Of a stretch of DNA of 64,000 bases, positions 44,301-53,462 are shown one piece after another. Both the position numbers and the translations under genes were made by a program. This stretch comes from Bdellovibrionia bacterium (GTDB taxonomy: Bacteria; Bdellovibrionota; Bdellovibrionia; Bdellovibrionales; JAGQZY01). The stretch covers positions 414,705 to 478,704 of the forward strand of contig JAUICP010000004.1 of NCBI GenBank assembly GCA_030427805.1, in the 5' to 3' direction. The notes under the pieces were generated by a model, which was not told the DNA's origin, searched no databases, and worked only from the letters and a program-made list of their open reading frames with translations. Numbering within the stretch: position 1 is the first letter of the stretch; every line of letters begins with the position of its first letter.

Positions 44301-46404
44301 CTGAAATATTTAAAACATCTCCAGGATCGTTTGGTGATGTGAGTCCCGAAACAGTAATATTGTAATTACTCCCGCCATCGGTCATGGCCGAACAGGTTCC
44401 ACCTGATGGGACACATCCCGGACTATCAGTTGCATTACAATAGCAAAAATTTGCAGAAGAATCGTTATCGGCGTCACCGGTGTAGGTCACGCTGGCATTA
44501 AAGCTTGTGTCCGTCACACTCGAGGTCCCAAAAGATCCAAACGTAATCGCATTGGGCACATTAACATTAAAGCCAAGGGAATTAATATTCAGAATACTCG
44601 CTCCACCGCTACCTGAGAGATCTTCTTTTTGCGCCAAGAAAACATAGGCTCCTGATGTTGGTGTACTAATAGTATTATCTGAAAAGTCTACTACACCACC
44701 ACTCGCCGCTTCAGTTGCGGTACCACCAAAGGCTCCTGGACCAGAAAATTTGGACAAGGTCACGTTCGCAGTCGAGTCCACCCCTGTCGTTACTAAATTT
44801 CCAAAGGAATCTTGAATTTCTACCACTGCTGAAATGTTAGCCCCAGTATTCACATCACTTGGCTGAGTCGAAAAACTCAATTGCGAAGCAGCTCCGTGAG
44901 TAATTGTAAAATTAGATGTTGTTGCAGTCGTTAAAGCCAAAGTGTCAATATTTAGTGAGTGAGCACCCACTAAATCAAAGTAAACGCCATTTCCAGAGAA
45001 ATCTACAATTCCATTCACCATGTTTTTTGAAATTGTCCCAGATAATGTACCAGGACCCGAGGATTTCGAAAGGGTGACCGCTGCCGTTTCATCTCCCCCC
45101 GAGGTAACTCGATTACCGTAAGCATCGAGGATCTCGACAACGGGAGCCAGCTCAGAACCTGCAATCGTATTACTGGGCTCTGAAATAATATTAATCGCAG
45201 CCGTGGTAGAGTGAATGATATTAAATCCATGGGTTGTATCTGCGACCACACTTCCACCGCTAGCACTCGTATCTTCTTTCGAAATTAAAAGTGTTTTTGC
45301 ACCAGCCAACTGAATATTCATCCCAGCGGCAGAAAAGTCGGCAATACCACCGGACGCTTGAACGGTCGTCGTTCCTAAAATCGAACCCGTCCCCGATTGT
45401 AAAGTCACTGTTACATTGGCCGAAGCATCGGGACCTGTTGTAATTAAATTATTCTCACTGTCCCTAACTTCGACGATCAAAGGAAAGTTTGTACCTGCCA
45501 CTTCGGAGGCCGCAGGAGTTGTGGTCAAAGCCAACTGAGCCGATGAAATAACTATGGGTGTGGGAGTTGGAGAGGCTCCGCTTGCATCGGCTAACAATAC
45601 CGAAAGGGAACCACTGGAAAAGTCCAGCTTCGACTGATCTTCACTAAAACTCTGACCGGACTTAAAGGTATAGATTTTTGCATTCCCAGAGCAGGCCGCC
45701 GAATCAAACACTTCAAGTTTAACGCGGTATAAATTAGCATCGGATGGCAATCCCGTTGGTATTCGCACTTGTGAAGCCAACTGTGAAAGACTAAAGCCTG
45801 TCTGACACTGACTGATCAGTCCCTCTTTAATCTGCCCCTCTTCGATGTCAGAGTGACCATACTGCAAGAGACTGACTTTAAAAGAAAGAACTCCTCCCGG
45901 ACTAGAATCACAATCGAGAATTGGACTGACCGAATCAAAGTCGGCACAAGTCACCAGACGAATGGGTTTAAAAGAATTACCCGTAATCATATTGGGTTTA
46001 GAATAGTTAGCCAACTGACAGTTAATAGGTTTTGCGATGATCGAAACTTGTTCTTCATCTTCTAATAGTTCTTTAGAGGCATGACCGCACAGACTGTCAC
46101 CCTCTAAATGAGCTGGTCCCGCCCAGCCTATGGCATAAAAATCCCATTGCCCAAGAGGGACACTGATTTTTTGATCGGGATTTCCAGAGTTAACAACCGT
46201 GGCAAAGCGGTCCCCTTTTTTATTTATGGCCCAAACCATAACTCCGCCAAGGGAGTCTCCCGACAAAGACAACTGGCTGACATCAATTGAAATTTCTTTT
46301 TTACTCTGTGAGCAGGCAGCAAAAACTATAGAACTGAGACCGATCAGAATAAGTCTCGAAATAGAATTAAAAATATATTTGTTTTTTATAAATCTTTGAA
46401 TCAC
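41215..46404 (-). CDS. Giant lipoprotein with Ig-like repeats and a beta-helix
   Basis: A 1729-residue protein with a lipobox (IVFAAC, Cys31). It is predicted to be lipid-anchored at the envelope. Residues about 285-615 hold three similar 110-residue Ig-like units, each with a core such as VVEIQDSFGNLVTTG. A stretch of Pro/Thr/Ser-rich fibronectin- or chitinase-like domains (about 615-1100) follows, and then a parallel beta-helix (about 1230-1510) of NosD/PbH1 type with repeats such as NRIRGAKIQNIG and IWIENLSHENSF-like rungs. No enzyme motif is clear. This looks like a surface adhesin or a polysaccharide-binding protein. Its 3' end overlaps dusC by 126 bp. Confidence 0.85.
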   Translation of the reverse strand: MIQRFIKNKYIFNSISRLILIGLSSIVFAACSQSKKEISIDVSQLSLSGDSLGGVMVWAINKKGDRFATVVNSGNPDQKISVPLGQWDFYAIGWAGPAHLEGDSLCGHASKELLEDEEQVSIIAKPINCQLANYSKPNMITGNSFKPIRLVTCADFDSVSPILDCDSSPGGVLSFKVSLLQYGHSDIEEGQIKEGLISQCQTGFSLSQLASQVRIPTGLPSDANLYRVKLEVFDSAACSGNAKIYTFKSGQSFSEDQSKLDFSSGSLSVLLADASGASPTPTPIVISSAQLALTTTPAASEVAGTNFPLIVEVRDSENNLITTGPDASANVTVTLQSGTGSILGTTTVQASGGIADFSAAGMNIQLAGAKTLLISKEDTSASGGSVVADTTHGFNIIHSTTAAINIISEPSNTIAGSELAPVVEILDAYGNRVTSGGDETAAVTLSKSSGPGTLSGTISKNMVNGIVDFSGNGVYFDLVGAHSLNIDTLALTTATTSNFTITHGAASQLSFSTQPSDVNTGANISAVVEIQDSFGNLVTTGVDSTANVTLSKFSGPGAFGGTATEAASGGVVDFSDNTISTPTSGAYVFLAQKEDLSGSGGASILNINSLGFNVNVPNAITFGSFGTSSVTDTSFNASVTYTGDADNDSSANFCYCNATDSPGCVPSGGTCSAMTDGGSNYNITVSGLTSPNDPGDVLNISVSPLDPDGVISPPSNSTVTLALPPAPSVTNVTIAESDGPYGIGSSLTVQVTFDANVIVGSTPRILLETGATDRYANYTSGSGTPTLSFSYTVTANDVSADLDYQSTVALELNGGTINDTFAQPATLTLVSPGTAGSIGANNNIVVDGIAPATPTSLTLVSPVSSPATDDTPEYQVGGVTSGDLIEIHGNFTCTNNVGSLTAAGPTVNITTSSLGPDASYVLYAKAIDPAGNESSCSGLLDTFTLDTTSPPAPSLDQVTGNYRTGFTVTFGTSDSDPNFDNYYYTTNNTPPNCGSTPGGSYTVTESTPGTTLVLRVVGCDAAGNLSIETQESYTYILPVILNKYDNAPDWNDYITDPMVLSSTACSGSGACFHGGLERKVEVQGVATCGALGITDNLGVYNWQPCDDGSGTATFYTKGFAPGKSVVDLLDPSAWKNIDVTISSVPSAIGSITSDSGAPYSNPVEDLSGIVATNSTVVISDLSKVYTYSANLDMGGLSIENDKISIVNLGGVANALRLTNGYSGGVNCNYANGGTTTPDAHCMIVAKDRKYLFIHGEILASQGSGVSHYGVHFYNVSHSKIIDSYIHHGEDTAIFLKNSFENEIIGSDIGNFSDTPAAVLGSTYGSAFYLDNADFNRIRGAKIQNIGVYGALLVSGSANNSFQDINLQNSGDSGLWIENLSHENSFVNITLSNFHDNTNSAGIYVDSSDDLIFSGVTVANSALDGILMYNSQGSIFQHVNFVNNADYGVFIDDFTQRVSFQQLSSMNNGGIGFHSNLADTVFLSDSAFLNNATYGAQVDYGAAQIQVGGTIKVGGNGTDCYIDPGDQITDVTCAPNTGQGGSYGFSSSVDVSSSFVADGAANSQDYDTALFGPSDWYGQLSAAPNHIKFFSKETTGFPNVGGRGACLAGATCEEFSLDLLSADGALKGVVPIPADGNATFSHTFEGAGLTNILIGARELMREEAIANGLPMPPNSANQNGLCESNEFCVLAPNIGHYQGHGAIVSDAINNIGGGGNVVNVQMYKFSTNGH

Positions 46405-46584
46405 TTAACCACCAGCAAACGTCCCGAAATTACAGAGATTTATCGGTGGAATTGGACCAAGGGTTTAAACAAGCTTTCAAAGAATTTCGTCTCCCAATCG
46501 AACGACAAAAGCTCTACTATTATAGATACTTGGCCCCTTAATGAAATACTAATAATTGAATGCTCATTATTTCGTAACCATAAA

Positions 46585-47223
46585 TTAGTGATTTCTCAAA
46601 GAGAGAAGACGATCACTATGAAACTCTAGATCAAATCCAAAGTCATTGGCGATAAATTGAAAGCTCTTCTGCGAAAAAAAACAAACGTGACTGTAATCTC
46701 GAGCGTACCACCACTCATTAAAATCTGTGATCGTGTCAGACAAAAGAGTTTGAATTACGAGGGTTCCTCCGGATCTCAGCAGTGACTTTAAGAGGAGGAA
46801 TTCTTTTCTCGGCTCATAAAAATGCTCTGCCGCCTCAGTACAAGTTACAAAATCATAGGTGTCTTTTAACAAGGCCTCATTGGGAAAGAAAAAGGGATCG
46901 TAATCTTTGCAGTTCCGCTCATTTTGTTTCAGTAGAATAGAAAGAGTTGGCCCGGGACCACATCCAAAATCAAGACCGCTCTCGCCCTTAACTGTATTCT
47001 TTAAAGTCACTTCGAGAGCCGGTCGTAAGAAATCGACATACCCGGAATCATTGATACTATTATTGTGAAGTTTGTAACGTTCTTTTTCTACGTCCGGCGG
47101 ATCTCTCAATTCTTTGCCCTTAAAAACAAGATCACAGCTCCCACAACGATAAAAATGAGAGTGCCTTTCAATAAGATGGGCCCGTGAGTTCTCACAAAGA
47201 CAATGAGACAAGAAACCTCCCAA
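46585..47223 (-). CDS. SAM-dependent methyltransferase with N-terminal Cys cluster
   Basis: A 212-residue class I methyltransferase. The SAM-binding motif is GLDFGCGPGPTLS, followed by DYDPFFFP, FVTCTEAAEHF and a C-terminal LLSLRNH. The N-terminus has a possible zinc site, with C-x-C (HCLCENS) and C-x-x-C (YRCGSCDLVF), as in methyltransferases that act on nucleotides, sugars or metabolites. The target is unknown. It is divergent from the APC permease. Confidence 0.8.
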   Translation of the reverse strand: MGGFLSHCLCENSRAHLIERHSHFYRCGSCDLVFKGKELRDPPDVEKERYKLHNNSINDSGYVDFLRPALEVTLKNTVKGESGLDFGCGPGPTLSILLKQNERNCKDYDPFFFPNEALLKDTYDFVTCTEAAEHFYEPRKEFLLLKSLLRSGGTLVIQTLLSDTITDFNEWWYARDYSHVCFFSQKSFQFIANDFGFDLEFHSDRLLSLRNH

Positions 47224-47331
47224 AAACTCTTCAGATCAATATGCTAAATCAATATTAATTTCATATGTCCAGTAAAATGCAGCTAGACAAAGCCTCGTGA
47301 TTTTTCTAAGGTTAAGAAATTAGGAGCAATT

Positions 47332-49191
47332 GTGGCACTCAAAGAAAAACCGACCTTAAGTTGGATCGTTGCTGCTGGAGTGGTCGGTGCTGACATTGGT
47401 ACATCTATTTTCTATTCGACGGGAATCCTCTGGCCGACCGTCGGTTATCTCGCTCCAGTCTGTATATTATTTGTTTGCTTTATGATGTGGTTTTTCAAAG
47501 CCACCTACGAAGAAGGCCTTGCACTCTCTCCCTACAACGGGGGCGCCTATGTAATGATTCTTCGAACCATTGGTCGCCGAGCCGCCGTGTTTGCTGGCGC
47601 ACTCACAGTCATTTCCTATTTAGCAACTGCTGCGGTTAGCGCGCTGAGTGGAGCGGGCTACTTTTCTTCACTTTTTCCGGAGTACTTTAATCACGGTGCT
47701 AGTGGTGGCATGGATTCCAGTTTGGTTTGGATTTCTTTTATCCCCATCGTTTTATTTGGTCTCCTCAACTGTAAAGGAATCAAGGAGCCAGCCAAAATCG
47801 TTACTGGAATCGCTGCTTTTCACTTTTCTCTCCTCATAGTGATTGTTTTTTGGGGAGGCTCTTACCTGCTATTCAATGATGTTAATTTCGAAAAGGTTCT
47901 CGATATTAAGCCCGATGGCACTTTGACTTTTTCTATGATCATTTACGGCTTTGCCACGGCTTTTCTCGGTATTTCAGGTTTTGAGTCTGCTGCACAAATT
48001 GTCGAAGAACTCGAAGAACCCATGCTTAAAACCGTACGAAGACTCTATTTCACCGTAGTTGTCCTGGTTTCTTTTACTGGCCCATTGGTTTCTTTTTTAT
48101 GTTTAGTGATATTAACGGAACCCGAGGTCAACGAAAGCAAAGACTTTTTGCTTGCGGCCCTTGCCGGAAAAATTGGGGGTAGTGGCCTACTCACTGTCAT
48201 TGTGATCGACGCCATTCTTACGCTTTTTGCGGCCGTAAATACTGCTTTTGTGGGTTTTATTGGTCTTGCCACAACAATGGCCAAGCAGGGGAATCTTCCG
48301 CAAATTTTGCTCACTCGTATTGCTCACAAAATTCCCTCCATTCAAGGTTACCCCCTTATTGCCATTCCTTTTATGATCATTGCAATCCTAATGTCGGCGC
48401 TAGTTTCTGGGCAAATTGAAGTCATTGGTCACGTTTACGGAATCGCATTTTTGGGAGTTATGGTCAGTTTCGCTCTCGGTGTTGTTCTTTTAAGAAATAA
48501 AGATTTTCGCAAAGACACCCCTACAGAGTACTTAACTTCTTTAATGGTCATCTATAAGAAATATAAAATCCCTCTTATTCCCTCCCTAGCCGGTGTTGTT
48601 CTCGCCTCGGCTCTACTGACCCTCGTCGTCTTTGCCCACGACTTTAAAGGCATTAATTTACTCATCGAACTCCTAGCGACAGTTTTGCTGATCATGGCAT
48701 TTTACCGTTGGGGACAACTGGAGTCTCGCCTCGAAAAACGGACCGATCTAAGATTGGGCATGGGACGATTCCAAGGGGTCGCGGACCTTCCAATGGATCT
48801 TCCCCACTATGTTCTATGCGCCGGTGGAACCGGAGCACGACACCTTATCTTTACGGCATTGAAATACTTGATAAGAGAAAAAGATGGAAAACCATTCGAA
48901 CTCGTTGTTTTTCACGCCGAAGACGGCAAAGACCCCGAAGGTTTTTTCTACGAACTCCTCCAACGTGTGGTATCTCAACAAGTCGCACCTGTCTTTGCCG
49001 ATCGAGACTTCATTTTGACTGTCAAAATCCTTCCAGGAAATCTCATAGAAGGATTACAGACATTAAAGAAAACGAATAATTACAAAGCTTTACTTCTAGG
49101 CACCGGGCGCGACCCTCAACATGCGGCCGAAGTGGCAGAAACGATTTCTCAAGAAATTGAAATCAATGTCATCAATTTAGGGCTCAAATAG
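47332..49191 (+). CDS. APC-family permease with a C-terminal USP-like domain
   Basis: A 619-residue protein with about 12 helices, starting with the GTG at 47332 and a nearby AGGAGC site. The helix-1 region GVVGADIGTSIFYSTGI and helix-6 region ATAFLGISGFESAAQIVEEL fit the amino acid-polyamine-organocation superfamily. From about residue 480 there is a soluble domain (VLCAGGTGARHLIFTAL, VVFHAEDGK, LLGTGRDPQHAAEVAE) that resembles the universal stress protein or nucleotide-binding domains seen on some APC carriers. The substrate is unknown. Confidence 0.85.
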   Translation: MALKEKPTLSWIVAAGVVGADIGTSIFYSTGILWPTVGYLAPVCILFVCFMMWFFKATYEEGLALSPYNGGAYVMILRTIGRRAAVFAGALTVISYLATAAVSALSGAGYFSSLFPEYFNHGASGGMDSSLVWISFIPIVLFGLLNCKGIKEPAKIVTGIAAFHFSLLIVIVFWGGSYLLFNDVNFEKVLDIKPDGTLTFSMIIYGFATAFLGISGFESAAQIVEELEEPMLKTVRRLYFTVVVLVSFTGPLVSFLCLVILTEPEVNESKDFLLAALAGKIGGSGLLTVIVIDAILTLFAAVNTAFVGFIGLATTMAKQGNLPQILLTRIAHKIPSIQGYPLIAIPFMIIAILMSALVSGQIEVIGHVYGIAFLGVMVSFALGVVLLRNKDFRKDTPTEYLTSLMVIYKKYKIPLIPSLAGVVLASALLTLVVFAHDFKGINLLIELLATVLLIMAFYRWGQLESRLEKRTDLRLGMGRFQGVADLPMDLPHYVLCAGGTGARHLIFTALKYLIREKDGKPFELVVFHAEDGKDPEGFFYELLQRVVSQQVAPVFADRDFILTVKILPGNLIEGLQTLKKTNNYKALLLGTGRDPQHAAEVAETISQEIEINVINLGLK

Positions 49192-49258
49192 CTGATTTGA
49201 AGAGTTAATTCTACGAGTTTTTATTTTCCCTATACCCCAATTGTGCTAAAAACTAACT

Positions 49259-49513
49259 ATGGCCCAAGTAAAAATGTATAGTAAGAAAATTTGTCCCTAT
49301 TGCGTTCGAGCTAAAAACCTCCTTCAGCAAAAAGGCGTCGAGATTGAAGAGATCCTTATGGATGGTCGCTACGAGGAGTTAGCAGAACTTGTCGCCAAAA
49401 CAGGAATGCGAACAGTTCCACAAATTTTTATTGGTGATCACTTTGTCGGTGGCTATACAGAATTGGCGGCTCTTGAGCGAGAAGGTAAACTCGATCCTCT
49501 CTTGAAATCTTAA
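49259..49513 (+). CDS. grxC: Glutaredoxin 3 (dithiol)
   Basis: An 84-residue thiol-disulfide oxidoreductase using glutathione. It has the CPYC active site (Cys12, Cys15), the cis-Pro TVPQIFIGD and the C-terminal GGYTELAALEREGKLDPLL, and matches GrxC closely in length and pattern. It lies 67 bp after the APC permease and ends next to the convergent dus gene. Confidence 0.96.
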   Translation: MAQVKMYSKKICPYCVRAKNLLQQKGVEIEEILMDGRYEELAELVAKTGMRTVPQIFIGDHFVGGYTELAALEREGKLDPLLKS

Positions 49514-49516
49514 TTT

Positions 49517-50599
49517 TTACTGGCGCAATTCGGTTTTCTGTAGCATCGGCTGAGGAACAGAAAAGAAAACCTGCAGGTTTTTTAAAATGTGTTCCGGCGT
49601 TTTCGCCTGAGTCACTTTAGAAAAAAGGTCTTGTCCAAAACTCAACCATGGGGCTCCCGTCCTCACTAGAAAATGAAATTTCCGAATGGCATAGTTTTCA
49701 TTGAAACTCTCTAACATTATTTTAAAACAAGACTCGAGGAAGCGACCATACTCTTCACCCTCTTCAATGGCAGTACAAGGCGCCTTACCCGTTCTACCCG
49801 GTGGCGGAGGGAATCCAAGACGCTCTCCCACCTGCCAAAAAATCCAGGGTCTTGCTGTAGCAGCTCTACCGATCATCGCCATTGAAACTTTGGTTTGTTC
49901 GAGAAGAGCAAAGACATCTTCGACAGTCTGAATATCCCCATTTCCGATGAGAGGAATTTTTAAACTGGCACCCACTCTTTCGATTTGTCCCCAATCGGCA
50001 TTGCCTCGGCGTTTTTGCTCCGTCGTTCGAGGGTGAAAGGTCAACCAGTCCGCACCGGCACTTTCTAAATTCCACAGAAAATCGAGAAGCTCATCTAGAT
50101 TTTTTTGCGGTCCGACTCTCAGCTTTACACTCACCGGAAGGTCACTAGCACCTTTTGCCATCTTCACGACTTGAGCGGCGTACTTGGAATCTCCCATGAG
50201 TGCCACGCCGTAATTATGACGGAGAGCCTTCTTTACTGGGCACCCCATATTAATATCTATGGCACTGGCTCCATGGGCCTTTAGCTTGAGAATCGATTTT
50301 CTTATGGCCTCTTCTTCGTTTCCCAAAATTTGCGGGACCCAATGGGTTTCGTCTTCGAGCTTCATAGCTTCAGGAGTTTTCTGGAAATCTTCATGGGGAA
50401 GGCGTCTGGAGTTAAGCATTTCACTGGGCCAGATAGTAATTGCCCCTTCAGGGAGATAGCTCCGCACCATGGCACGAAGCCCTATATGGCTCAAACCGAC
50501 CATAGGGGCGAGACACAAAGGGAAATTAAGCCCCTTCAAATCTATGGCCCGATCTGCTTGACCGCGGCTCTTAATAATGTCAAATCTAGGCTCTCTCAT
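49517..50599 (-). CDS. tRNA-dihydrouridine synthase, DusB/A-like
   Basis: A 360-residue FMN enzyme. It shows LCLAPMVGLSHIGLR, the active-site NMGCPVKKALRHNYGVALMGD (catalytic Cys in GCP), VSVKLRVG, LTFHPRTTEQKRRGNADW, LIGNGDIQTVEDV and MIGRAATARPWIF. The layout is that of DusB or its relatives, and it is distinct from the DusC at 40297. Its start codon overlaps that of purK on the other strand inside one CATG (50597-50600). Confidence 0.9.
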   Translation of the reverse strand: MREPRFDIIKSRGQADRAIDLKGLNFPLCLAPMVGLSHIGLRAMVRSYLPEGAITIWPSEMLNSRRLPHEDFQKTPEAMKLEDETHWVPQILGNEEEAIRKSILKLKAHGASAIDINMGCPVKKALRHNYGVALMGDSKYAAQVVKMAKGASDLPVSVKLRVGPQKNLDELLDFLWNLESAGADWLTFHPRTTEQKRRGNADWGQIERVGASLKIPLIGNGDIQTVEDVFALLEQTKVSMAMIGRAATARPWIFWQVGERLGFPPPPGRTGKAPCTAIEEGEEYGRFLESCFKIMLESFNENYAIRKFHFLVRTGAPWLSFGQDLFSKVTQAKTPEHILKNLQVFFSVPQPMLQKTELRQ

Positions 50600-51725
50600 G
50601 AAAAAAGCTCACTTTAATCAACAACTTGGAATACTCGGTGGCGGACAGCTCGCACAGATGCTTTGCCAATCTGCCCAGCGATTTGGCTACCAAGTCAAAG
50701 TCTTGGGTAAAAGCAAAGAAGAGCCTGCCGCCGCAGTCACGCCCCACTTTATAGAAGCCGATGCAAATAATCCAGAGCACTTAAAAAAATTTCTCCAGGG
50801 ACTCGACTGTGCAACGTTTGAGAGTGAGTTTATGGATGCTGAGCTTTTGGCGAAAGTATCCAATGAGGTCAAAGTTCCGATTTTTCCGAGGCCACAGCAC
50901 ATGGCCAAAATACAAGATCGACGTACCCAAAAAGAGCTTCTCGACATTTATAAAATTCCCACCGCTTCATGGGTGATCGTCGATACCTTCCAAGATCTGG
51001 AACGTGCTGAAAAGGATCTCGGCTTTCCCTATGTCCTTAAGACTCGTCGCTTTGGCTACGATGGCTATGGCACTCAGGTGGTTAAGAACAAAAAACAACA
51101 GAAAAAAATCCAAGAAGGCTCCTGGAGTGACTCGGGATATATTGCCGAAAAATTTATTCCTTTTAAACGAGAGGTCGCCATCATGATTGCCCGCAATCAC
51201 AATGGTGAGCTGGCCCACTTCCCCTGGGTGGAGAGCTTTCAAAAGGATTCTCGCTGCCTATGGGTTAAGGGTCCCCTTAAAAAAACTCCTGGTCTGTCAA
51301 AGTTGCGAAAAAAACTGAGTCGATTTATCGACGACATCGGTTACGTCGGGGTCATTGGTATTGAGGCCTTCGACACAGGCAAAGAACTCTGTATCAATGA
51401 ACTCGCACCACGAGTACACAATAGTGGTCATTACTCCCAGGATGCGCTCAATGAAAGTCAATTTGACTTACATATCCGCTCTATTTTTAATCTCGAACTC
51501 AAAGATCCAAAAATTCTGACACCCGGATTTGCAATGTACAATTTGCTCGGTAGCAAAAATGGGAATACAATGAAAAGACAGGTACCGGCGGGAATGAATC
51601 TCCATTGGTATTCTAAAAAGGAGCTCCGCCAAGGACGAAAAATGGGGCATATCAACGCTGTTGCCAGTAGCCCTGGTAAAGCCTTGAAACTTCTTGAAGC
51701 GTTTCGAAAGGATTTTGAAATATGA
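50598..51725 (+). CDS. purK: N5-carboxyaminoimidazole ribonucleotide synthase
   Basis: A 375-residue ATP-grasp enzyme that carboxylates AIR with bicarbonate and ATP in purine synthesis. Motifs are [43 protein letters not shown] and [16 protein letters not shown]. The ATG at 50598 puts the ATP-grasp core 11 residues from the start; an upstream ATG at 50577 would reach into the opposite gene. The end overlaps purE by 4 bp (ATGA), the standard coupling. Confidence 0.95.
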   Translation: MKKAHFNQQLGILGGGQLAQMLCQSAQRFGYQVKVLGKSKEEPAAAVTPHFIEADANNPEHLKKFLQGLDCATFESEFMDAELLAKVSNEVKVPIFPRPQHMAKIQDRRTQKELLDIYKIPTASWVIVDTFQDLERAEKDLGFPYVLKTRRFGYDGYGTQVVKNKKQQKKIQEGSWSDSGYIAEKFIPFKREVAIMIARNHNGELAHFPWVESFQKDSRCLWVKGPLKKTPGLSKLRKKLSRFIDDIGYVGVIGIEAFDTGKELCINELAPRVHNSGHYSQDALNESQFDLHIRSIFNLELKDPKILTPGFAMYNLLGSKNGNTMKRQVPAGMNLHWYSKKELRQGRKMGHINAVASSPGKALKLLEAFRKDFEI

Positions 51726-52243
51726 GCACTCCTCTTATTGGAATTATCATGGGAAGCACTTCTGACTTGGAGGCCATGTCTGACGCCGTTCAATTTTGTG
51801 AAGACTTTAAAATACCCTACGAAGTCAAAGTCGTGTCGGCCCACAGAACACCGCAAAAAATGGTTCGATATGCAAAAACAGCCCGCCAAAGGGGCTTAAA
51901 AGTTATCATTGCCGGAGCTGGCGGAGCCGCTCATTTACCCGGAATGGTCGCTTCCATGACTGAACTGCCTGTCATCGGTGTACCTATCAAAATTGGATCC
52001 ATGAAAGGTCTCGACGCCCTTTTATCGATCGCACAAATGCCCAAGGGAGTTCCCGTGGCCACCGTCAGTGTTGACAACGCCTTTAATGCTGGCCTACTCG
52101 CTGCAAGAATTCTAGGAACCTCTTCGAAGCGAATTCAAAGTAAGCTTTTGGAGTTTCAAAAAAAGCAGATTAAAAAAGTCGAAGTGATGAATCGAGATTT
52201 AAAGAAGTCGATGAAGAAATTAAAGTCAGAAATCGAAGCTTAA
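51722..52243 (+). CDS. purE: N5-carboxyaminoimidazole ribonucleotide mutase
   Basis: A 173-residue enzyme that moves the carboxyl group of N5-CAIR to carbon 4 in purine synthesis. It has [13 protein letters not shown], the [11 protein letters not shown] motif with its catalytic His, [15 protein letters not shown] and LPVIGVPI. The length matches class I PurE, and coupling to purK by an ATGA overlap is the common arrangement. The last 30 residues are a lysine-rich tail. Confidence 0.95.
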   Translation: MSTPLIGIIMGSTSDLEAMSDAVQFCEDFKIPYEVKVVSAHRTPQKMVRYAKTARQRGLKVIIAGAGGAAHLPGMVASMTELPVIGVPIKIGSMKGLDALLSIAQMPKGVPVATVSVDNAFNAGLLAARILGTSSKRIQSKLLEFQKKQIKKVEVMNRDLKKSMKKLKSEIEA

Positions 52244-52758
52244 GGTTTGTAGGCCGACTCTCCGCCGACTTCCCCATACATTGATTCCATGCGTGCTAGG
52301 CACAACCCGCGTACGGCCCCAATGATGTCTTTCTTATTAGCGCATTGACTGAGAAACTCTGCCCCCAGTTGCTTCCACTGTGGATTCTCTTTGAGAAAGA
52401 GCGCCAGTTCTGTGAGCTTTTCGCCGGCACCTACAAGATCGCGACGAATGTGATAGGGGTTTTTTATTTTCAAATCTTCTTTTTGCGGAAAGCTACTCAG
52501 AATTTTTTGCGTCCAAATAACAAAATCCTCTTCGTTGAGAACTTCTAAACTTAAACCTGTACGACTCATCTCGGGAAGAATCTCATTTTCAAATTTCTGA
52601 ACGGCCTCGGAATCTCTAAGGGAAAAGACAGCCATCGTGAGCTTTGCCCGATAATGGGCATAAGTCTCGGGATACTGATAGTAAACCGAAGTAATCAAGC
52701 TACCCGCTGCAAAAAAACCAATGATAAGCGCTCGACTTAAGGCTGGCGTTATTTTCAT
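52240..52758 (-). CDS. Unknown single-pass membrane protein
   Basis: A 172-residue protein with one hydrophobic helix near residues 10-28 ([18 protein letters not shown]) and a helical soluble domain behind it. Two or three cysteines are late in the sequence. The 3' end overlaps purE by 4 bp in convergent order. No family recognised. The gene is preceded by a 257-bp gap up to the response regulator in which I see only a purine-rich leader. Confidence 0.6.
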   Translation of the reverse strand: MKITPALSRALIIGFFAAGSLITSVYYQYPETYAHYRAKLTMAVFSLRDSEAVQKFENEILPEMSRTGLSLEVLNEEDFVIWTQKILSSFPQKEDLKIKNPYHIRRDLVGAGEKLTELALFLKENPQWKQLGAEFLSQCANKKDIIGAVRGLCLARMESMYGEVGGESAYKP

Positions 52759-53015
52759 AGATGTTCAAATTAGCGGCAGTTTGATCGCACATTCAAGAAA
52801 ATTCCCCAAAGCACCGCCTCACCAAGCCTGGCTGTGCATTACTTTCCCAGTTATTTCAGAAACTTAATGAAAATTAAACAAAGCGTCTCAGATTCTTACC
52901 CGACTGTGAAATTCGGGTCTATTTTAACGGAACCAGACCCTTTTACCATCAATCTTAGAGCCAAAATTCCGATAATTCCTTAGTAAGCGGTATTTTTATT
53001 TAAGGGAGGACAGGA

Positions 53016-53426
53016 ATGTCAGCTGAAGAAGAATTTATAGTAGTCGCCGAGGACTCTGCACCAAACAGAACGATTCTCGTACATCTCCTAAAAAAATTGA
53101 ACTACAGCATCTTTGATTGTGAAGACGGCGTCCAAGCTTGGCAGGCCCTCGAAGAAAATAAAGACAAGAAGATTGTTGCTGTTATTTCTGACATTATGAT
53201 GCCCAATATGGATGGCTTGGAGCTACTCAAAAAGACTCGAGAAGATGAGCAATACAAAGACATTCCATTTTTACTGGTTACTGCAGTTAGTGAGAAAGAG
53301 TACATCTTTCAAGCGAAGAACCTCAATGTGAATGGATATATTCTCAAACCAGTTACCTTCCAAAGAGTTTCTAAGAAATTGCAGGAACTATTTCCTGAGA
53401 GAAAATTTCCAAAACTCGTTGGTTAA
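53016..53426 (+). CDS. CheY-like single-domain response regulator
   Basis: A 136-residue receiver domain with the phospho-acceptor Asp59 in SDIMMPNMDG, the acidic pair in VVAEDSAPNR, Thr in LLVTAVSEK and Lys111 in GYILKPVTF. It has no output domain. It is well placed to be phosphorylated by the kinase two genes downstream and to signal to the HDOD protein between them. The ribosome-binding site GGGAGGA is strong. Confidence 0.93.
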   Translation: MSAEEEFIVVAEDSAPNRTILVHLLKKLNYSIFDCEDGVQAWQALEENKDKKIVAVISDIMMPNMDGLELLKKTREDEQYKDIPFLLVTAVSEKEYIFQAKNLNVNGYILKPVTFQRVSKKLQELFPERKFPKLVG

Positions 53427-53462
53427 TTTTAACCTCCAGCATAGAGACCGGAACAATTCGCC

